A stretch of DNA of 64,000 nt from Symsagittifera roscoffensis (taxonomy: Eukaryota > Xenacoelomorpha > Acoela > Convolutidae), in the NCBI RefSeq assembly GCF_963678635.1, contig NC_087064.1:31286369-31350368 (forward strand). Reading direction: 5' to 3'. Position numbers and translations under genes: made by a program. Shown here in pieces: positions 25,075-37,660 of this stretch (positions are counted from its first letter, which is position 1; each line of letters begins with the position of its first letter). The notes under the pieces are model-generated. The model ran no database searches. It saw only the letters and a program-made list of their open reading frames with translations, and had not been told where the DNA came from.

Positions 25075-28000
25075 AAGTCGTTAGGAAAAACGCTAAATTG
25101 CATAGGTAAACTGATTTTAAAAAATTATATGAAAAACTCTCAAATTTTGTAGCTTGTAGCAGAGAAAAATGCAACGTCCCCATCCATACATTTTTTGATG
25201 ACCGCGCCATTTGCCGAAATTATCTTTGGTCTGCTAGGTCTGAAAGAACCAAAGTTGGGTCACGGGGGTCTCAAACACAACAAACTTTTGTCAGTACTTC
25301 CGGAAAGTAGAAAATTTGATAGCAACCATCTGATCATACTGATCATCCATCAGATTAATTTTAAGCCAAAAATTGACGCTGTATTAAAAAGATCTGAGGT
25401 TGAAGAACCCTTAATGCAAAAGAATATAGATCCCAACACTACTTTTATTTGCTTAAATTGCAAATATTAAGTCAAGATCCCCCAGCTATAATCAGTTACT
25501 TTTTTCAGCTTGGACAATCTCATTCGCAATGTCTCGAGTTTGAAAAACCTTTTCTCATTCATCAGTGACTCGGTGCCAATTTGTGGACTAAGACGTCTTC
25601 CTTACGTTTTGATTGGTCTTTTCATGATACTTGCATGCAGCACAATCATGTTTTTTCGACCAATACCTGAACCGTATTTCGAATCCTACAATGAAGTGGA
25701 CGAAGATGGAAACTCGAATTGCTCACGTGATTTGAATGTAATTCGCAATCCTGAAGCTCACAATCGTGCTTTAGATTATGCCACACTTTTCATGGTTGCC
25801 TTTATTGGTCTAGCCTTTTCGGATTGCTGCATGGATGCATTTACAGCCCAAAGAACCTCCCTTGAAGAGGAAACAAATCGAGGATCCATTTTATTGAAAA
25901 TATCGGTAGTGAAACGCTTTTCAGCAGCAGTTTTTGCTTCCATCTTTGCGATCTTGTACAATCAAATTGACTACGGAGGCCACTTTTGTCCTTTCGGAGT
26001 TAAATTGAACCAACTTGCTCTTATCGTTGCAATTGGATGTATAATAGCGATTGTATATGTGACGATGTTCACTAATGAGCGCGACTATGAATCAAATCAG
26101 AATGTGAAGTTGCGGGAGAATCTCTTGCTTTTTTGGAACTTTCTTCAAACTCCTCATTTTTTGATGTTAGTGGGGAATCGTATCATTCTAGCGCATCTTT
26201 TTGGGTTTAGAGTAAGTGTAAATTTTGAAATTTTACCCCATAAATTTCGCTTTTTTGTCAATTTATGGTCAATTCTTGCAATCACCAAGGTGATTTAAGG
26301 GCCGCGTTTGGTGCATGGGGTGATAAATACTTCTCATATTGAAGTAGTAGCAAACAACAATTACATCAATTCCAACTGGATTGCAATGAAGCAATCTCCG
26401 CAAACAATTTAACGGTATCTGTGCGGTTTGTTCTACTCTTCAATAAACGCTCTTTGCTCTCGCGGTTGGCAAAACTGTTGCAAACATTAAGCTAGTCGTT
26501 TATGTCAGTAAAAAAAAACTCGTTTGTAGATTCTCAAAAAAAAGATAGATCAAGTGGAAGCAATAAAATTTCCCCTAGTTAAATAATCTAATTTTGTTCA
26601 ACAACCAAAACCTTGATTTGAGGTATATGAAGTAATCCTAATAAAATATCAGCAGCTTACAGGAATTGCAGAGTAGTTTTAAGAAAGTATTCTTTTGCCT
26701 TAAAAGTGTTTATCAGTTTAGCACAATTTTTTGTAAATTTATTTTTTTTTTCATGATTTTTTTCTGGAAAAAAGTCATTTATTTAGTTTTTTAACAATCT
26801 AATAAAACCAATAAGTAATCATTTTTTGAGTTTAAGCTTTTTGGCCTTTGAACTGATAGCTTCACTTTCTTTCTGTTTTTATTTTGTAGTAAAAGGAAAC
26901 CAATTTTTTTCGGTCTGAATTGATTTATGATTCATTGAACGCTTAATCGATTTTTCTCCAAATTCGCTAGTTCTCTCACAACATTTTTTGTTGATTCTTA
27001 GTGTTATTTAGAGTTTTACTTTTCAAATTTTTCAATTTAATTTTTGGTTCATCATTGGCCTACTGTTTCGTTCATTCTCGATGTTATCCATACAATTGTG
27101 GTATGCATGTGAATGTATCGAAATTATCATGAGTTACTCTGTATTATTTTCGTCCCTGATTGAATAGTGCAGTCAAAGTTTTTGTTTGCTTGTTTTTGCT
27201 CTAAATTATTAGTTTTTTTGAATGAAAATTATCATTGGGAAATAACTCATTAACAACATAATAAAAAATATTCAATTCATTCAATTGCACGTTATTTTAA
27301 CGTAAAACAATCACGTTTCGAAATTAATAATTTTTTGGTATTTTTATCCCAAAATCTCCTCACACATTCTATTTTGTAGTTTACTTTAAATATAATTGCT
27401 TTCAACCTGCTTCATATGTTTTTTTTTGGTTCTTTCAAAGTGCTCATTTGCTTTAATTGGCTGCTTTCTAAATTTTTGTTTGTTTATTTTATTGAAAGAA
27501 AATTGCAGAGATGTGGTAGAAAAAATAGCAAATAAGAAATTTTCGGAAAATAGTCAAAAAGTATCACCTTGCAAAAAGTTGCCCAAATAATGGGTCGTGA
27601 AATGTTCTAATCCACCCTAGCACTTGTAAATCTATATGTCACTTTCATTATACTCTTCTCTACGCCAATGAATCTTTTATATTTTTAGCTTGGCAATGTT
27701 CGGAAATATTTTTTGCTTGGTCGCTAAACGATAAATTTGAAACACAATTGAGCTGTATCGATAAAAAAATTGTAGAAAACTTTTTCAAACGAGAAAATCG
27801 AGATATTCAAAACCTGCTCATATCTGAGACGAATACAGTTTGTCTTTGATTGAGAAACTCGATATCCACAAAAGTTGTTCAAAAAGTTTAAAATGACCAA
27901 ACTTTGATCGAAACTGTCGAAACAAATCCATTTTTGTGAGATTGTCGAAACATATCAATGGCTAGTCAAACAAATATATTTGCAAAGAAACTTCAAAAAA

Positions 28001-29914
28001 ATGGTGCCAAACAAATTTTGGTTCAGACGCATGTTTTATCTGGTCTGAAGAAACTCAAACACAATTTCTACGTTCAAGAAAGCCAAAACGTGACGCAACT
28101 GTGCCAAAGAAGTCAAATCAAGACAAGTTTTAGTCAAGACTGACAAAAAAAAGATAAACGCCTCAATCTAAGCCTTTGAAAAATGTTTATAAAAACCTTA
28201 CTGATCAATCTTTGGCGCCAATATAACTAAATTTGAGTGGAAAGCGCGCGACGAAAAAAATGCAACTTTTTAATCATGTTTTTAGTCAAACTTTTTTTTT
28301 AAATTTCTCTGCAACGCTAAATATTTTTGCAAAATATTGTCTTTATAGAAATTTCGGGGAGCTCGGGAAGTCAAATTGTTTGACTTAAAAACACAAAAAC
28401 GTCGACAGAAAAATTTAAAATTTTTCGAAAAAATTTTCACACAAATTTTCACACATGTATTCACACAAAAATTTCTGCGGACGCCACTGTGAGCAAGTCA
28501 TACTTTTTTATTTCAGACTCCGGCAAAAAGCAAGGTTGAAATTCGATGGTTGAAAGTCGAACCACTCACGAAAGGAATGCAGGAAGCTCTGTTGAACATC
28601 CTCAAAGCAGTTGGTTCGTGGATCTACATGAAGTATTTTATCAACTTCAATTGGCGAAAAACTGTCGTTATTCTGATTCTAATTGATCTCGGGTTAAAAG
28701 CTCTTTTCCAACCATTGGCCGTGTTAGGAGTAATAAGAAGTCAGTATTTCTGGAATGCAGATGACGAAGTCACTGGAATCTTTGCTCCTTGGTTTACTTT
28801 GATCTATACTTTCGTTGTGGTTGAGTATACTCCCAGAAACCTAGAAGGAACAACTGTGGCTTTTCTTTGGAGCGTAGCGCCCTGTATTGGCTCAGTTGGT
28901 AAGATAAATCATGTATTCACACGATGTTGAAAAATCTATAATTTCAAATCTACATGAATTGATCAGAAATAATAATTTGACGACAAACGACGTTTTTAAC
29001 CATTCGTTTTTTTTGATGATTCTATTATCAATCGTGAAATAATTTAAATAAGTGAAATTGAAAAGCGGGTCTGAAAAATTGAAATTTCACTTTTTAGGTT
29101 GGAGACCCAAGTAGGAGTAGGTTGGAGTAGTTCGGTTGGAGTAGTTCTTTTAGGTTGGAGTAGTTCTTGATATTGAAATTGACAAAGTACGAGGAGGCTG
29201 GTTATATAAACTAGCCTCTGCACCTTTTCCTCGGACATGGGGTTCTTACAGATTAATATTCTTACTTATTTTTAGAAATCGCTCCCAACAAATTAAACAA
29301 TCAGCTGTAGAAAACCTCGAACATCATATTGACTTAATCATTCATATCAAATCAAGAGATCTTCTATAAAGGCTAAAAGTGAGTTTCCTGGTTTGTAAAT
29401 TTATTAGTTTGCGGTTTGTAAATCTACGTAAAATTATTAGTTTGCAGCGCTTTTAAAACTCCGTAGACAGAACTCTTTAAAGATGAAGTGACTCTTTTTT
29501 CAAAAAATTAGCTTTGATTCTTCTACAATTGATGCAATCATTTCAATCAAGCATAAAATATAGTCTTTATGTTCAGGCACCGTACTCGGAAACATGTTCT
29601 TCAGTTTTTTCGATATCATGGACGACAGCCGGTACCTGCGCGACTCCAAAGAAGACCGTTTTTTGATATTTTCTACATTCGCCATTGATTGGTTTTTTTC
29701 AATCATCACTGTTTTCTTCGTATTCTTGTTGCCCACTCAGAAACCCATGGCTCAAAAATGGCGACAGGAAGGAGAATCAGTTAGATACAGAAAGTGTGCA
29801 AAGGTGCTGCTAACTTTTATTTGCCTGAGTTTCGTGTACTCGCTGATTGTTTCAGCTCTGACTTTTTTCGAACAGACGAGGTGTCTTATGATTGCTGGCG
29901 GCTCTGGATGCTAG
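24015..29914 (+). CDS. BT1-like (folate/biopterin transporter family) MFS transporter, gene 2, intact
   Basis: Four exons join in frame to a 533-residue product: 24015-24193 (donor AAG|GTTATT, phase 2), 25509-26211 (acceptor TTTTTCAG, donor AGA|GTAAGT, phase 0), 28517-28898 (acceptor TTTCAG, donor G|GTAAGA, phase 1) and 29577-29914 (acceptor GTTCAG, stop TAG). Exon 1 gives a cytosolic start and the first membrane segment with FFGQYL. Residues 79-96 are SDSVPICGLRRLPYVLIG, the conserved loop after the second helix in the BT1 family. Then follow SDCCMDAF, repeated hydrophobic helices, and EGTTVAFLWSVAPCIGSVG before the last helices, consistent with about 12 helices. It is likely a plasma-membrane or organelle carrier. 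BT1 relatives carry folates or pterins, but the substrate here cannot be deduced. An AATAAA lies at 30027-30032. The 2.3-kb intron 2 shows no further gene. Confidence 0.8.
24715..24905 (+). repeat. Degenerate GTCGC...GTCTGAAAAT repeat in intron 1 of gene 2
   Basis: Words such as AGTCTGAAAATT and GTCGCGATAAATCTG recur about every 25-35 bases over this stretch. The array resembles, but is not clearly the same as, the one at 37.2 kb. Confidence 0.4.
25018..25073. repeat. (TA)n microsatellite
   Basis: About 50 bases of nearly pure TA dinucleotide within intron 1 of BT1-like gene 2, ending in TATGTATATAAAG. Confidence 0.95.
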
Positions 29915-30026
29915 AAGAATGAGCCATGTCAGAATGACTGCACTATTTTTCATAGAGTGTATTAGATATCTCTAGAGCTTTTTAGAGAGTCTCTGAGGTA
30001 ATTCTTACAATTAGGGTCAATGAACA

Positions 30027-30032
30027 AATAAA
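30027..30032 (+). terminator. Polyadenylation signal AATAAA of BT1-like gene 2
   Basis: A canonical AATAAA hexamer 113 bases after the stop codon of gene 2, just before the start of the CTCGAG-type array. Position and motif make it the likely 3' end signal. Confidence 0.55.
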
Positions 30033-30059
30033 GCAGCATTTCATATGTAAAGTTTTTGT

Positions 30060-32045
30060 ACTACTTCAAAGGAAACCTTGGGCACGTTCAAAGCATATCT
30101 CGAGCACAGTCTTAAAATAGCTGTAGAAAAATTTGAAACATCAACCGAGCACAGTCGAAAAAACTACGAACACGGGGATCGAACAACACATTGAGCACGA
30201 TGAAAAAATATCTCAAGAAAGATTTATAAAACAACTCGGATATGCTTGACTGGATACATCACTCAAGCTCGGTCGAAACTGAAAACTGCGGTCATAAAAC
30301 AGTGAAACCGGTAGAAATAGCGAAACAATTTTAAGATTCAGTTAGCTACAACATCATTTTTGCGGATCAAATACAGAATCGCCAATGAAAAACCTGCACG
30401 TGAACCCATTTTGACTTATAAATAACTTTGGTGGGATTGAATTTAAAAATTGTCATCAGAAAAACAGAAAGCTAGAACACGATCAAATTAAGGATAAACC
30501 TTTGACGTTAAAAGAAACAGCCATATAACGAGCAGAACATTTAATTAACAAACACAGTATATACACCTAACAAACACCTTGGAGATAAATTACTGTGAAA
30601 AGATACCTTGGAGATAAAATAGTTCCATAAACTTTGAGCAGCGATTCTATGGAGACTTTTATATTTTTTCTTAAATTTTTCTGAGTTTTTTTTTGTAAAT
30701 GCGAAGAAAAAGATAGCGTTTCAAGATGTAGCTGGCATTCGTTTTTTTGTTGTCAGCAGCGGCGAAGCTGTTCGCTATAAAAATACGTTACTTCTTAGAT
30801 TATTAAGACTTTTCCAATGAAATTAAAATGTAAATAAATTGATTCGATTAGTTTTTATCGCGCAACACCATGAGTGAGGGAAGCATGCCGTAAGTGTTTC
30901 ATTGCAATTAATAGACCAAACTTTGTCAGTTTTCTCTTATAAAATTAGGCGCAACTGGATTTCCATTACAAACATTAGGTTGGCTGTCATCTAGAGTCAC
31001 AATGTTAGGGATTGAACAAAAATTGTTTTCGAGACAGGGTTTTATGTTATGTAAAAAATCAAAAATACCTCGATCACGGTCAAAACAAATCAAAACTTGA
31101 TCAAGCTCAGTTGAAATAATTAATGAGCATGGTTGAACTTTATCTGGGACAAGGCCGAAGCCTACATTGAGACATACTCGGACTTGGGCAAAAACATCTT
31201 AAAGCTGGTCAAAACAAATCTCGCATGCAATCAAAACATACCTCGAGCAGGTTCGAAACATATCGACAGCACTATCAAATCACACCCAATTACGGGCATC
31301 AAATTCTCTTAACCTCAAAATATATAATGAGCAGAATCAAAACACACCCAACACGGTAAACAAATCTCAACACGGTAAACACAAAAATTCACTGAGCGCG
31401 ATCGAAACATTCTTCGAGCAGTTTCGAGCAGTATCTTGCGCATGTTCAAAAAATACGATACGCGACGTCAAACTCTATACCTAGCCCATCCCTAGAGTGT
31501 ATCGATCATTGACGAAACATGTCTCGGGCTCGGTAAAAACATTCCTCGAAACCATATCTTGAGCACAAATCATATATCAGTGCTCAAGCTACCGCGAGCA
31601 CTGCTGAAACATGCCTCGAACACTATCTAAACATGTCGAAAAGAATTTGAGCTCATCAAAACATACTTCATACCTCGAGCACTATCAAAAGGAATCAAAA
31701 TTTGACCAAACACAATCAAAGATATTTCAAACGTCTTCGAAACCTAGCGAGTTTTGATCGTGTTTGGTAAGAACATAAGTTGAGCAGGGTCGAAATATAA
31801 CCGAGTGATGTCTAATCTTACCTCGACTTCAGCCGTTAATACCTCCAGAATGGTCAAAATTTAGCTCTAGCTTGGTCAAAACACATGTCGAGCATAGTCT
31901 ATGTACTGCGAGCACATACAAAGCATTCCTCGAGCAAGTTCGAAATATACATCAAACGCAGTAAAAACAAACACCTCGATCACCGTGAAAGTGTGACTCA
32001 TGCAAAGCCGAAAAGTAAAATGAGCAGATCAAGAAAAAAAATTTT
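30060..32045 (+). repeat. Degenerate CTCGAG-type minisatellite behind gene 2
   Basis: The same kind of unit as behind gene 1 (for example CTCGAGCACAGTC, CCGAGCACAGTCGAAAA, CCTCGAGCAGGTTCGAAAC, CCTCGAGCAAGTTCGAAA), with unit lengths of about 20-40 bases and strong divergence. It begins about 150 bases after the gene 2 stop codon. It is interrupted at about 30310-31060 by sequence in which the motif is sparse, and resumes to about 32030. It ends in AGATCAAGAAAAAAAA then TTTTGTC, as in the first array. The frames across it are incidental. Confidence 0.7.
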
Positions 32046-32699
32046 GTCCGGTTTTATGACTGGAAAATTGTTGAATTGGTGGTGATTTCTCACCGAAATT
32101 TAAAACGTTACAATGGCGGATCTATTCAATTTGACTAAGGTGGTTTTTTTTCAGTGCGATCCAACCAATTTGTATGTTTCTATATCAGAAGGAGAGAAGC
32201 AGCTTTTACTTGCTTCTCTCTGTATACCACGACAGTGAAACTAAACATCTTTTTAAATGAAAAATCTAGCAAAAAATGTCAACATAGACTCTGATGGGTT
32301 TTTAGCTTGCGTTAGAAGTGAGTATATAAAAAAAATAGTTTGTTAGAAGGCTTCCTAAACGTTGTGTTGCAATACTCGCAATTTGTTTCTGGAATTTGTG
32401 CAATAAGACCTTTACCGGTCTAAACCTGTGTCTCAAGTATCACTCGACTGCCCTGTTTTAATACGGACAAACTTTACAAGCTGTTTTGAAAATTGTGATA
32501 ACTCAATAAAAATTGCTCTAAAAACAGGGATAAATACCGCGTAGAATATAATAGACATGTGAAAAAATCGTAGTTGAATTAAATCAGTTTTTGGGTGGTT
32601 ATAGTTTTCTAGATCTGCAATCAATTCATAATGTTGCTTGTTGCGAGCAACATTGGCGCGCACCTTGAATAAACGAAGTTCTATCAACACTGAATATGA

Positions 32700-34600
32700 G
32701 CTTCTTTAGTTTTTTTGCCGATCAACAATGATTGTCTGGGTTTTCTTCCATCATGAATTGATTTTCTTCCACCAGGAGTGCAATTTTCTTCCATCATTGC
32801 CCTGAAGTCCGCTTCATCCGAGGCTGTAGAGTAGACAAGTACTCCTCGTTCCATCGCTTCCGAAAAACTCCATTGAGCCTCTGCTTTTGTGCACAACGTC
32901 TGCCTGGATGTGTTTCAAACGGCTGAAGGGTACTTGTTGTCAGTGAAGGAATTGGTTTTGGCAGATACTGTATCTCTTTGGCGCTCACTATCATAGCTGG
33001 TGATGAGTCCGCATATGCGAAACATCAGCAGAATTTGAAGGAAGAGTTCTTGGGTTCGGATTGGTTCTTTGTTCTACAGTAGAGTAAGAAAATCATCGCA
33101 CCTCAAAACAATGTAACTTAGTGATTTCAGATGTGATTTGGAAAATTTCTGGGGAATCAATCTCATCTGCCGCATTCAGTTTTGATATATCTCTGTATTT
33201 TTTGTCAGGCTCAGTTGGAGTTGCCACAGTTCGTTTTTAGTTCCAACAAAAATAAGTCCTTGTCTGAGTGCAGTCTGGCTGGAGCAACACACCTTGCACA
33301 AAAACGTCTCAACGTAGCAGTTCATGGCAGTGCGTGAAACAAACAAACAAAGCCATGTTTGACGTCCATTCTATGGGTAAGTCTCCTATCCTTGATGGGT
33401 TGGCTTGTCCAATGAATTGCTGGCACTTCCACAGTTTCGTATCAGGTGAAGAATCGCTGCTTGCGCGTCAACATTCCAGAAGTGTCGTGGAAGATCAGCT
33501 AGCATCGTATTTGCGGTGGCATGCAAATACTTCAGATGAATGTCCTTCAAGCTGAGCTTTGCCAGCTAACTTTTTTTGGGTGTCACGATTTGATTGAACG
33601 GATCCTCTGCGAGGTTTTTTTCTGCGCTAATCTACCATCCACTTTGATGACAACGTCATCAACAAAACGGTAAAATCGCAAAGGAGGATGATTTTTACAG
33701 GTGGTTTGTCGGCGTTCAAAGTCTCAAGTTCCTCCCTAAACAGCCTATTTTGTTCAATTCGAAACAATCCTAACGCTCTCCATCTTCTAATTATAGGATG
33801 CAAAAAAAAACAACGTAAAATTGTACACATTTACAATTTTCATGATCAATTCGCATGTTCAAAGAAAATTTAACTAATTGGCAGCTGTTGACAGCTGGAT
33901 TTGTTTATTATTTCAACACCAATTTTAATAGCGTGTGTTAGCCTTGAAACCAAACTTCAGAGAGCCAGCTCGATTCATGCATCAGAAAGAGAAGTTTTTC
34001 GGCGTCATTGCATCAAGACTCAAGCAGTATCCGATGGGTTTTCCTCACTTCTCCTGAATTTCATGCACTTGCTTACAAGCAAAAAAAAATTCAGACGTTA
34101 GGGGCTGGTTGATTAAGCAAAAAAACAAACCTGGCATCTGTGCTTCCAAAGCTTCCGTCGGAGCTCGACTTATCTCTTTTGCTGTGCTTTTCCTGTTTTG
34201 TCTAGCAACTTGCATTCCAATACTGCTGCACACTTTTCAAATTTGGGATCGTCAAAGTTTTAGAGGCGCAACTTTTTACTTAACCACAGAAAGATTTGTT
34301 GTTTCCGCCGCCACGTTCCTGGTGTAGATGCACCTGGCCCAAGTTGTATCTGATGCATCACCAAACAAGAGAAGCTCACTACAATTATCCAGAACATGTC
34401 TCGGTATGTCAAACTTCTCCAAGTTATGAACTTAAGTCCTCCATCTCAGAAACGTCATATCATACTTTAATTCATTGATGTTGTTCTATAAATTTGTACA
34501 AAAAGATCTGATTTTGTAATGCTTACTGAAATGTGTTTTTTTAAATCCAGAAAAATGAAAAATGATGTCACTCCTGAGCCCATAATGACTAGTATGTACA
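32700..34600 (-). pseudogene. Decayed BEL/Pao-type retrotransposon pol
   Basis: Translated on the minus strand, this region gives pol pieces in the correct order but in several frames. At 34480-34300 there is an RNase H start with FDIPRHVLDN, LFGDASDTTWARCIYTRN and then VAPLKL. At 33780-33640 there is a linker piece (RIEQNRLFREELETLNADK) typical of the region before the integrase. At 32990-32800 there is the pol C-terminus (KRWNEEYLSTLQPR). The integrase core is not recognisable and probably deleted. Stops and frame changes throughout make it non-functional. Base composition is less AT-rich than the neighbouring DNA. The BEL/Pao assignment rests on these family words and their order. Confidence 0.7.
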
Positions 34601-35516
34601 AAACAGCCCTCTAGGAGCAGAACCAAGGCAATTTATCAGAGAGAGTAAACGTGTCAACTGTAAAAGTTTAATCTCAAACTGACCATCTACATTCATTTTG
34701 CAATCAGAAAGCTTCGCCATCAGCAACGTCTTAAATGAACGCCGTATGCAGCGAACATCAGCAGCCGTCATCAATCCAACCTGAGGGTCTTTCACAACTG
34801 ATTACGATAACTCGCCGTTGCTTGAGATTAATCAGGCAAACCGACAAAGACATAATCCTGCATCTAAGCCACCAAGCTCATTCGATAGACGTGGTCATTA
34901 CTCGCAGCAAGTTGTAGCAAGCTCAAAAGTTCTTCATTTGACGAAGTAGGGAGGGTCATTATGGGGTAGAAAATTTGCTACAATTGGCTTCAAAACGTAG
35001 TTCAGCGAGTGTAACCAGTTTCATCATTCATTATAGTGCAAAAATTGACATTCAGTATCGTGCAGTCAAACGGTAGAAAAATCAACTGAGCGGAATGGTC
35101 AGGCAAAACAAAAACGAATGGAAAAAACAACGCATTTTTACTTATGGTTTTTGTAAACGTTTGTTCCTGTGATAAATGAGAAAGTTGTTTTTAAAGTTTT
35201 CAAATCAATTCAAATTTATAAGTTTTTTTTTCTTTTCTTCCCCCTTAGAGTTCTTTTATGATGCACATTTTAGGCTTTTTAAGCACAAAAACATCAGCAA
35301 ATTGATTTAATTTCATAATTAATTCCTAAGATTTATGTTCACCTACAGCGGGCAACTTTCAACTTAAATGAAAGGAACTCTATGAGAACTTGTGTTCAGA
35401 TGAACCAAAGTGTGGCAAGAGATCTCTTTTAGAGATTTTGTTATTGACACAAAATTATTAACCAATAAAACGTTATTCGAATATTGTTTTGGTTCGACAA
35501 AACTTTGGCGAAATAA

Positions 35517-35720
35517 CAGATTATAATTGATTATAATTGATTTTAAGGTTTGTTTGTATGAGCTACAATCAATTATAATCGATTATAAAATATTATAGTC
35601 TCTTGAAAAAAATCACGATTATAATCAATTATAAATCCTTTAAACACCTAATTTTAAAAATTATAATCAATTGTAATTGTCAAAACATCATAGTACTAAT
35701 CCGTTATAGCCGATTACTTA
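35517..35720. repeat. Cluster of GATTATAATTGATTATAAT motifs
   Basis: The words GATTATAATTGATT, AATCAATTATAATCGATTAT and ATTATAATCAATTGTAAT recur in both orientations over about 200 bases. It is a decayed simple repeat. The embedded TAATTGATTA cores resemble homeodomain sites, but no gene start lies nearby. Confidence 0.5.
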
Positions 35721-36199
35721 CGCCTAAAATTGGATGCGGTTGGGATTTCAAGACCCCAGTGAACTGGTTATAGTTTGAATTCAACTATTGATTGTTTCTC
35801 TATGTGATATAGCTGATATATTTTTCTCATGGCCAAAAAAAGTTTGTGAAACTCTAAATTTTGTACGTATTCACCCCAAGCAAAATGTATTCCGCAGTCT
35901 CGAGCACAAAAAAGTGCTCGAGGTGCTCGACTCAAGCAAGATATTTTTCGAATGTCTAGACCACAAATAATATACTCGACCTTAAAATATCATGTTTTGC
36001 TAGAGTAGGCTGCATGCGATTGCTCACCTATCAATTTTTTCTTTTTTGCTCAGTCCGCTGAACATCTTCTAAAGTTTGATTTCCGGGTCGAGGCGAGGAG
36101 CCTTTTTTGCGACCCTTGCAACTCAAAATCGGTATATTCTGACCGTTGCATCCCAAATCGGGTTCGTTGAGACCAGTTTGACTCAAGATGGGTTATGAC

Positions 36200-36390
36200 C
36201 AATTGTGCTTGTCCTACAATTTTCATATATGAAAAAAGCTTATGATACAATTTCCTACAGTTCCATAGATTCAGAAAATTGGAAGAAAATTCTAGGATCA
36301 GCAATTTTTCATAAATGGAAATTGTACGACAAGCGTTTTTTTTGGAAATTGTATGACAAACGTTTTTTGGAAAATCAAATTAGGCACAAT
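36200..36390. repeat. Inverted-repeat fragments related to MITE A
   Basis: Contains TACAATTTTCATATATGAAA, GGAAATTGTACGACAAGCG and GGAAATTGTATGACAAACG. These are the hairpin words found at the ends of the elements at 7.4-8.2 kb and 50.2-50.96 kb. The element body is missing. Confidence 0.55.
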
Positions 36391-36630
36391 TAGCGTTTAA
36401 TCCTCCAGAAAACACCTCCAGCAACAACTTCAACCTCAGCGACCACCTTACCAACAAGACGTTCAGTTCGCCACCGTCAATCAACTCTAGCGAAAGTTTT
36501 GGGGGACCGCATCCCAATCAACTCAATCCAAGAACCAGAAACAACCGAACATAAAAAGCCGGTAAAGTTTAACATGGACTCACCGCCATAGCAACAAACA
36601 TTTCCAACTAAACCAAGCCTTAAGACCCTA

Positions 36631-36906
36631 ATGCAGGAAATGGGCTTCACAGATAAAACACCCAAATATCAGGTCTGTATGAACTTTCTCGAGGCGATTA
36701 GCTCGAAGAAAAAAGAGAAAACAACAGACAAAATCATCAATCTTATTTCATCAGACGACAGCCCAAACAAGATGGAGGTACTTTACGTAGATACAAAGCA
36801 AGGTGGGAAAGAAACGGACAACACAATCAACGAAGCCACGCAAGAAGAACATGAGAAACTGGAGGACGACAACAACAACGAAGAAGCAAGAGAACTAAAG
36901 AAATAA
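36631..36906 (+). CDS. Acidic ORF fragment of unknown function
   Basis: An open frame of 91 codons (MQEMGFTDKTPKYQVCMNFL...), with a charged, Glu/Asn/Lys-rich C-terminal half ending in EEARELKK. Its composition is less AT-rich than its surroundings, and upstream codons in other frames look coding-like, which suggests a degraded longer frame. I recognise no domain. It follows MITE A fragments directly and may be transposon-derived. It could also be a chance frame. Confidence 0.3.
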   Translation: MQEMGFTDKTPKYQVCMNFLEAISSKKKEKTTDKIINLISSDDSPNKMEVLYVDTKQGGKETDNTINEATQEEHEKLEDDNNNEEARELKK

Positions 36907-37224
36907 AAGGAAATCGGAGAAGAAAGATTGAAAGCGCTAGTCCTCAAGGGACTATAAAACTCAAATTTAAAACTACTTTAAAAATTTCTGCCAAAGGGGA
37001 GTGTCATCCGGTACGAATATATAAACTCAACATAATTGATACATATTCATTTGACTAATCTACTTATATATTATCTGGTCAGTTGACCTTGGTACGGCTG
37101 CATGCCGACTTGAGATTATGAGCAAGAGCTCAGACGCTAATTTATGTTTCGTAAGAACAGTTGTTTCATCTGACTCGCAGCAAGATTACGTTTATTCATC
37201 CGTTCGGATTCGATATACTGAGGT

Positions 37225-37660
37225 ATGACAAAATGTTTCGACCGTCGCGACTAATTTTTCGACCGCCGAGTCTAATTTTTAGACCCTGCCGCGAGTAATT
37301 TTTTGACCGCCGCGACTATATTTCCGACGACGGCATTTTTTTTTGACAATGTCGCGACTATTTTTTTGACCGCCGTGACTAACATTTCGATCAGCGCGAC
37401 TAATTGTTTGACCACTGCGACTAATTTTTCTACCATCGCGACTAATTTTTCGACCATGGCACGATTAATTTTTCGACGCCGCGACTAATTTTCCAACCAC
37501 AGCGTCTCCTTTCTCGACCATGCCGCGACTACTTTTTTGACCGCCGCGACTAATTTTTCAACCATCGCGACCAAGATACGGTATTTCCAGAGTTTTTCCG
37601 CGACTTAAAACCCTGTCCAGACTAATATTTCCGCAACCGACTAAGTCGAAAACTTAGTCG
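37225..37660 (+). repeat. Degenerate minisatellite, unit about CGACTAATTTTTCGACCGC
   Basis: About sixteen imperfect units of roughly 20-27 bases (TTTTTCGACCGCCG, CGCGACTAATTTTTC, ATTTTTTGACCGCCGCGAC). The array lies in intergenic DNA between retroelement relics. The 60-codon frames on both strands here come from the repeat and are not genes. Confidence 0.85.

Noticed and set aside
24956-25210. 84-codon minus-strand frame with Ile-Tyr repeats
   Set aside because: It is a translation of the (TA)n microsatellite.
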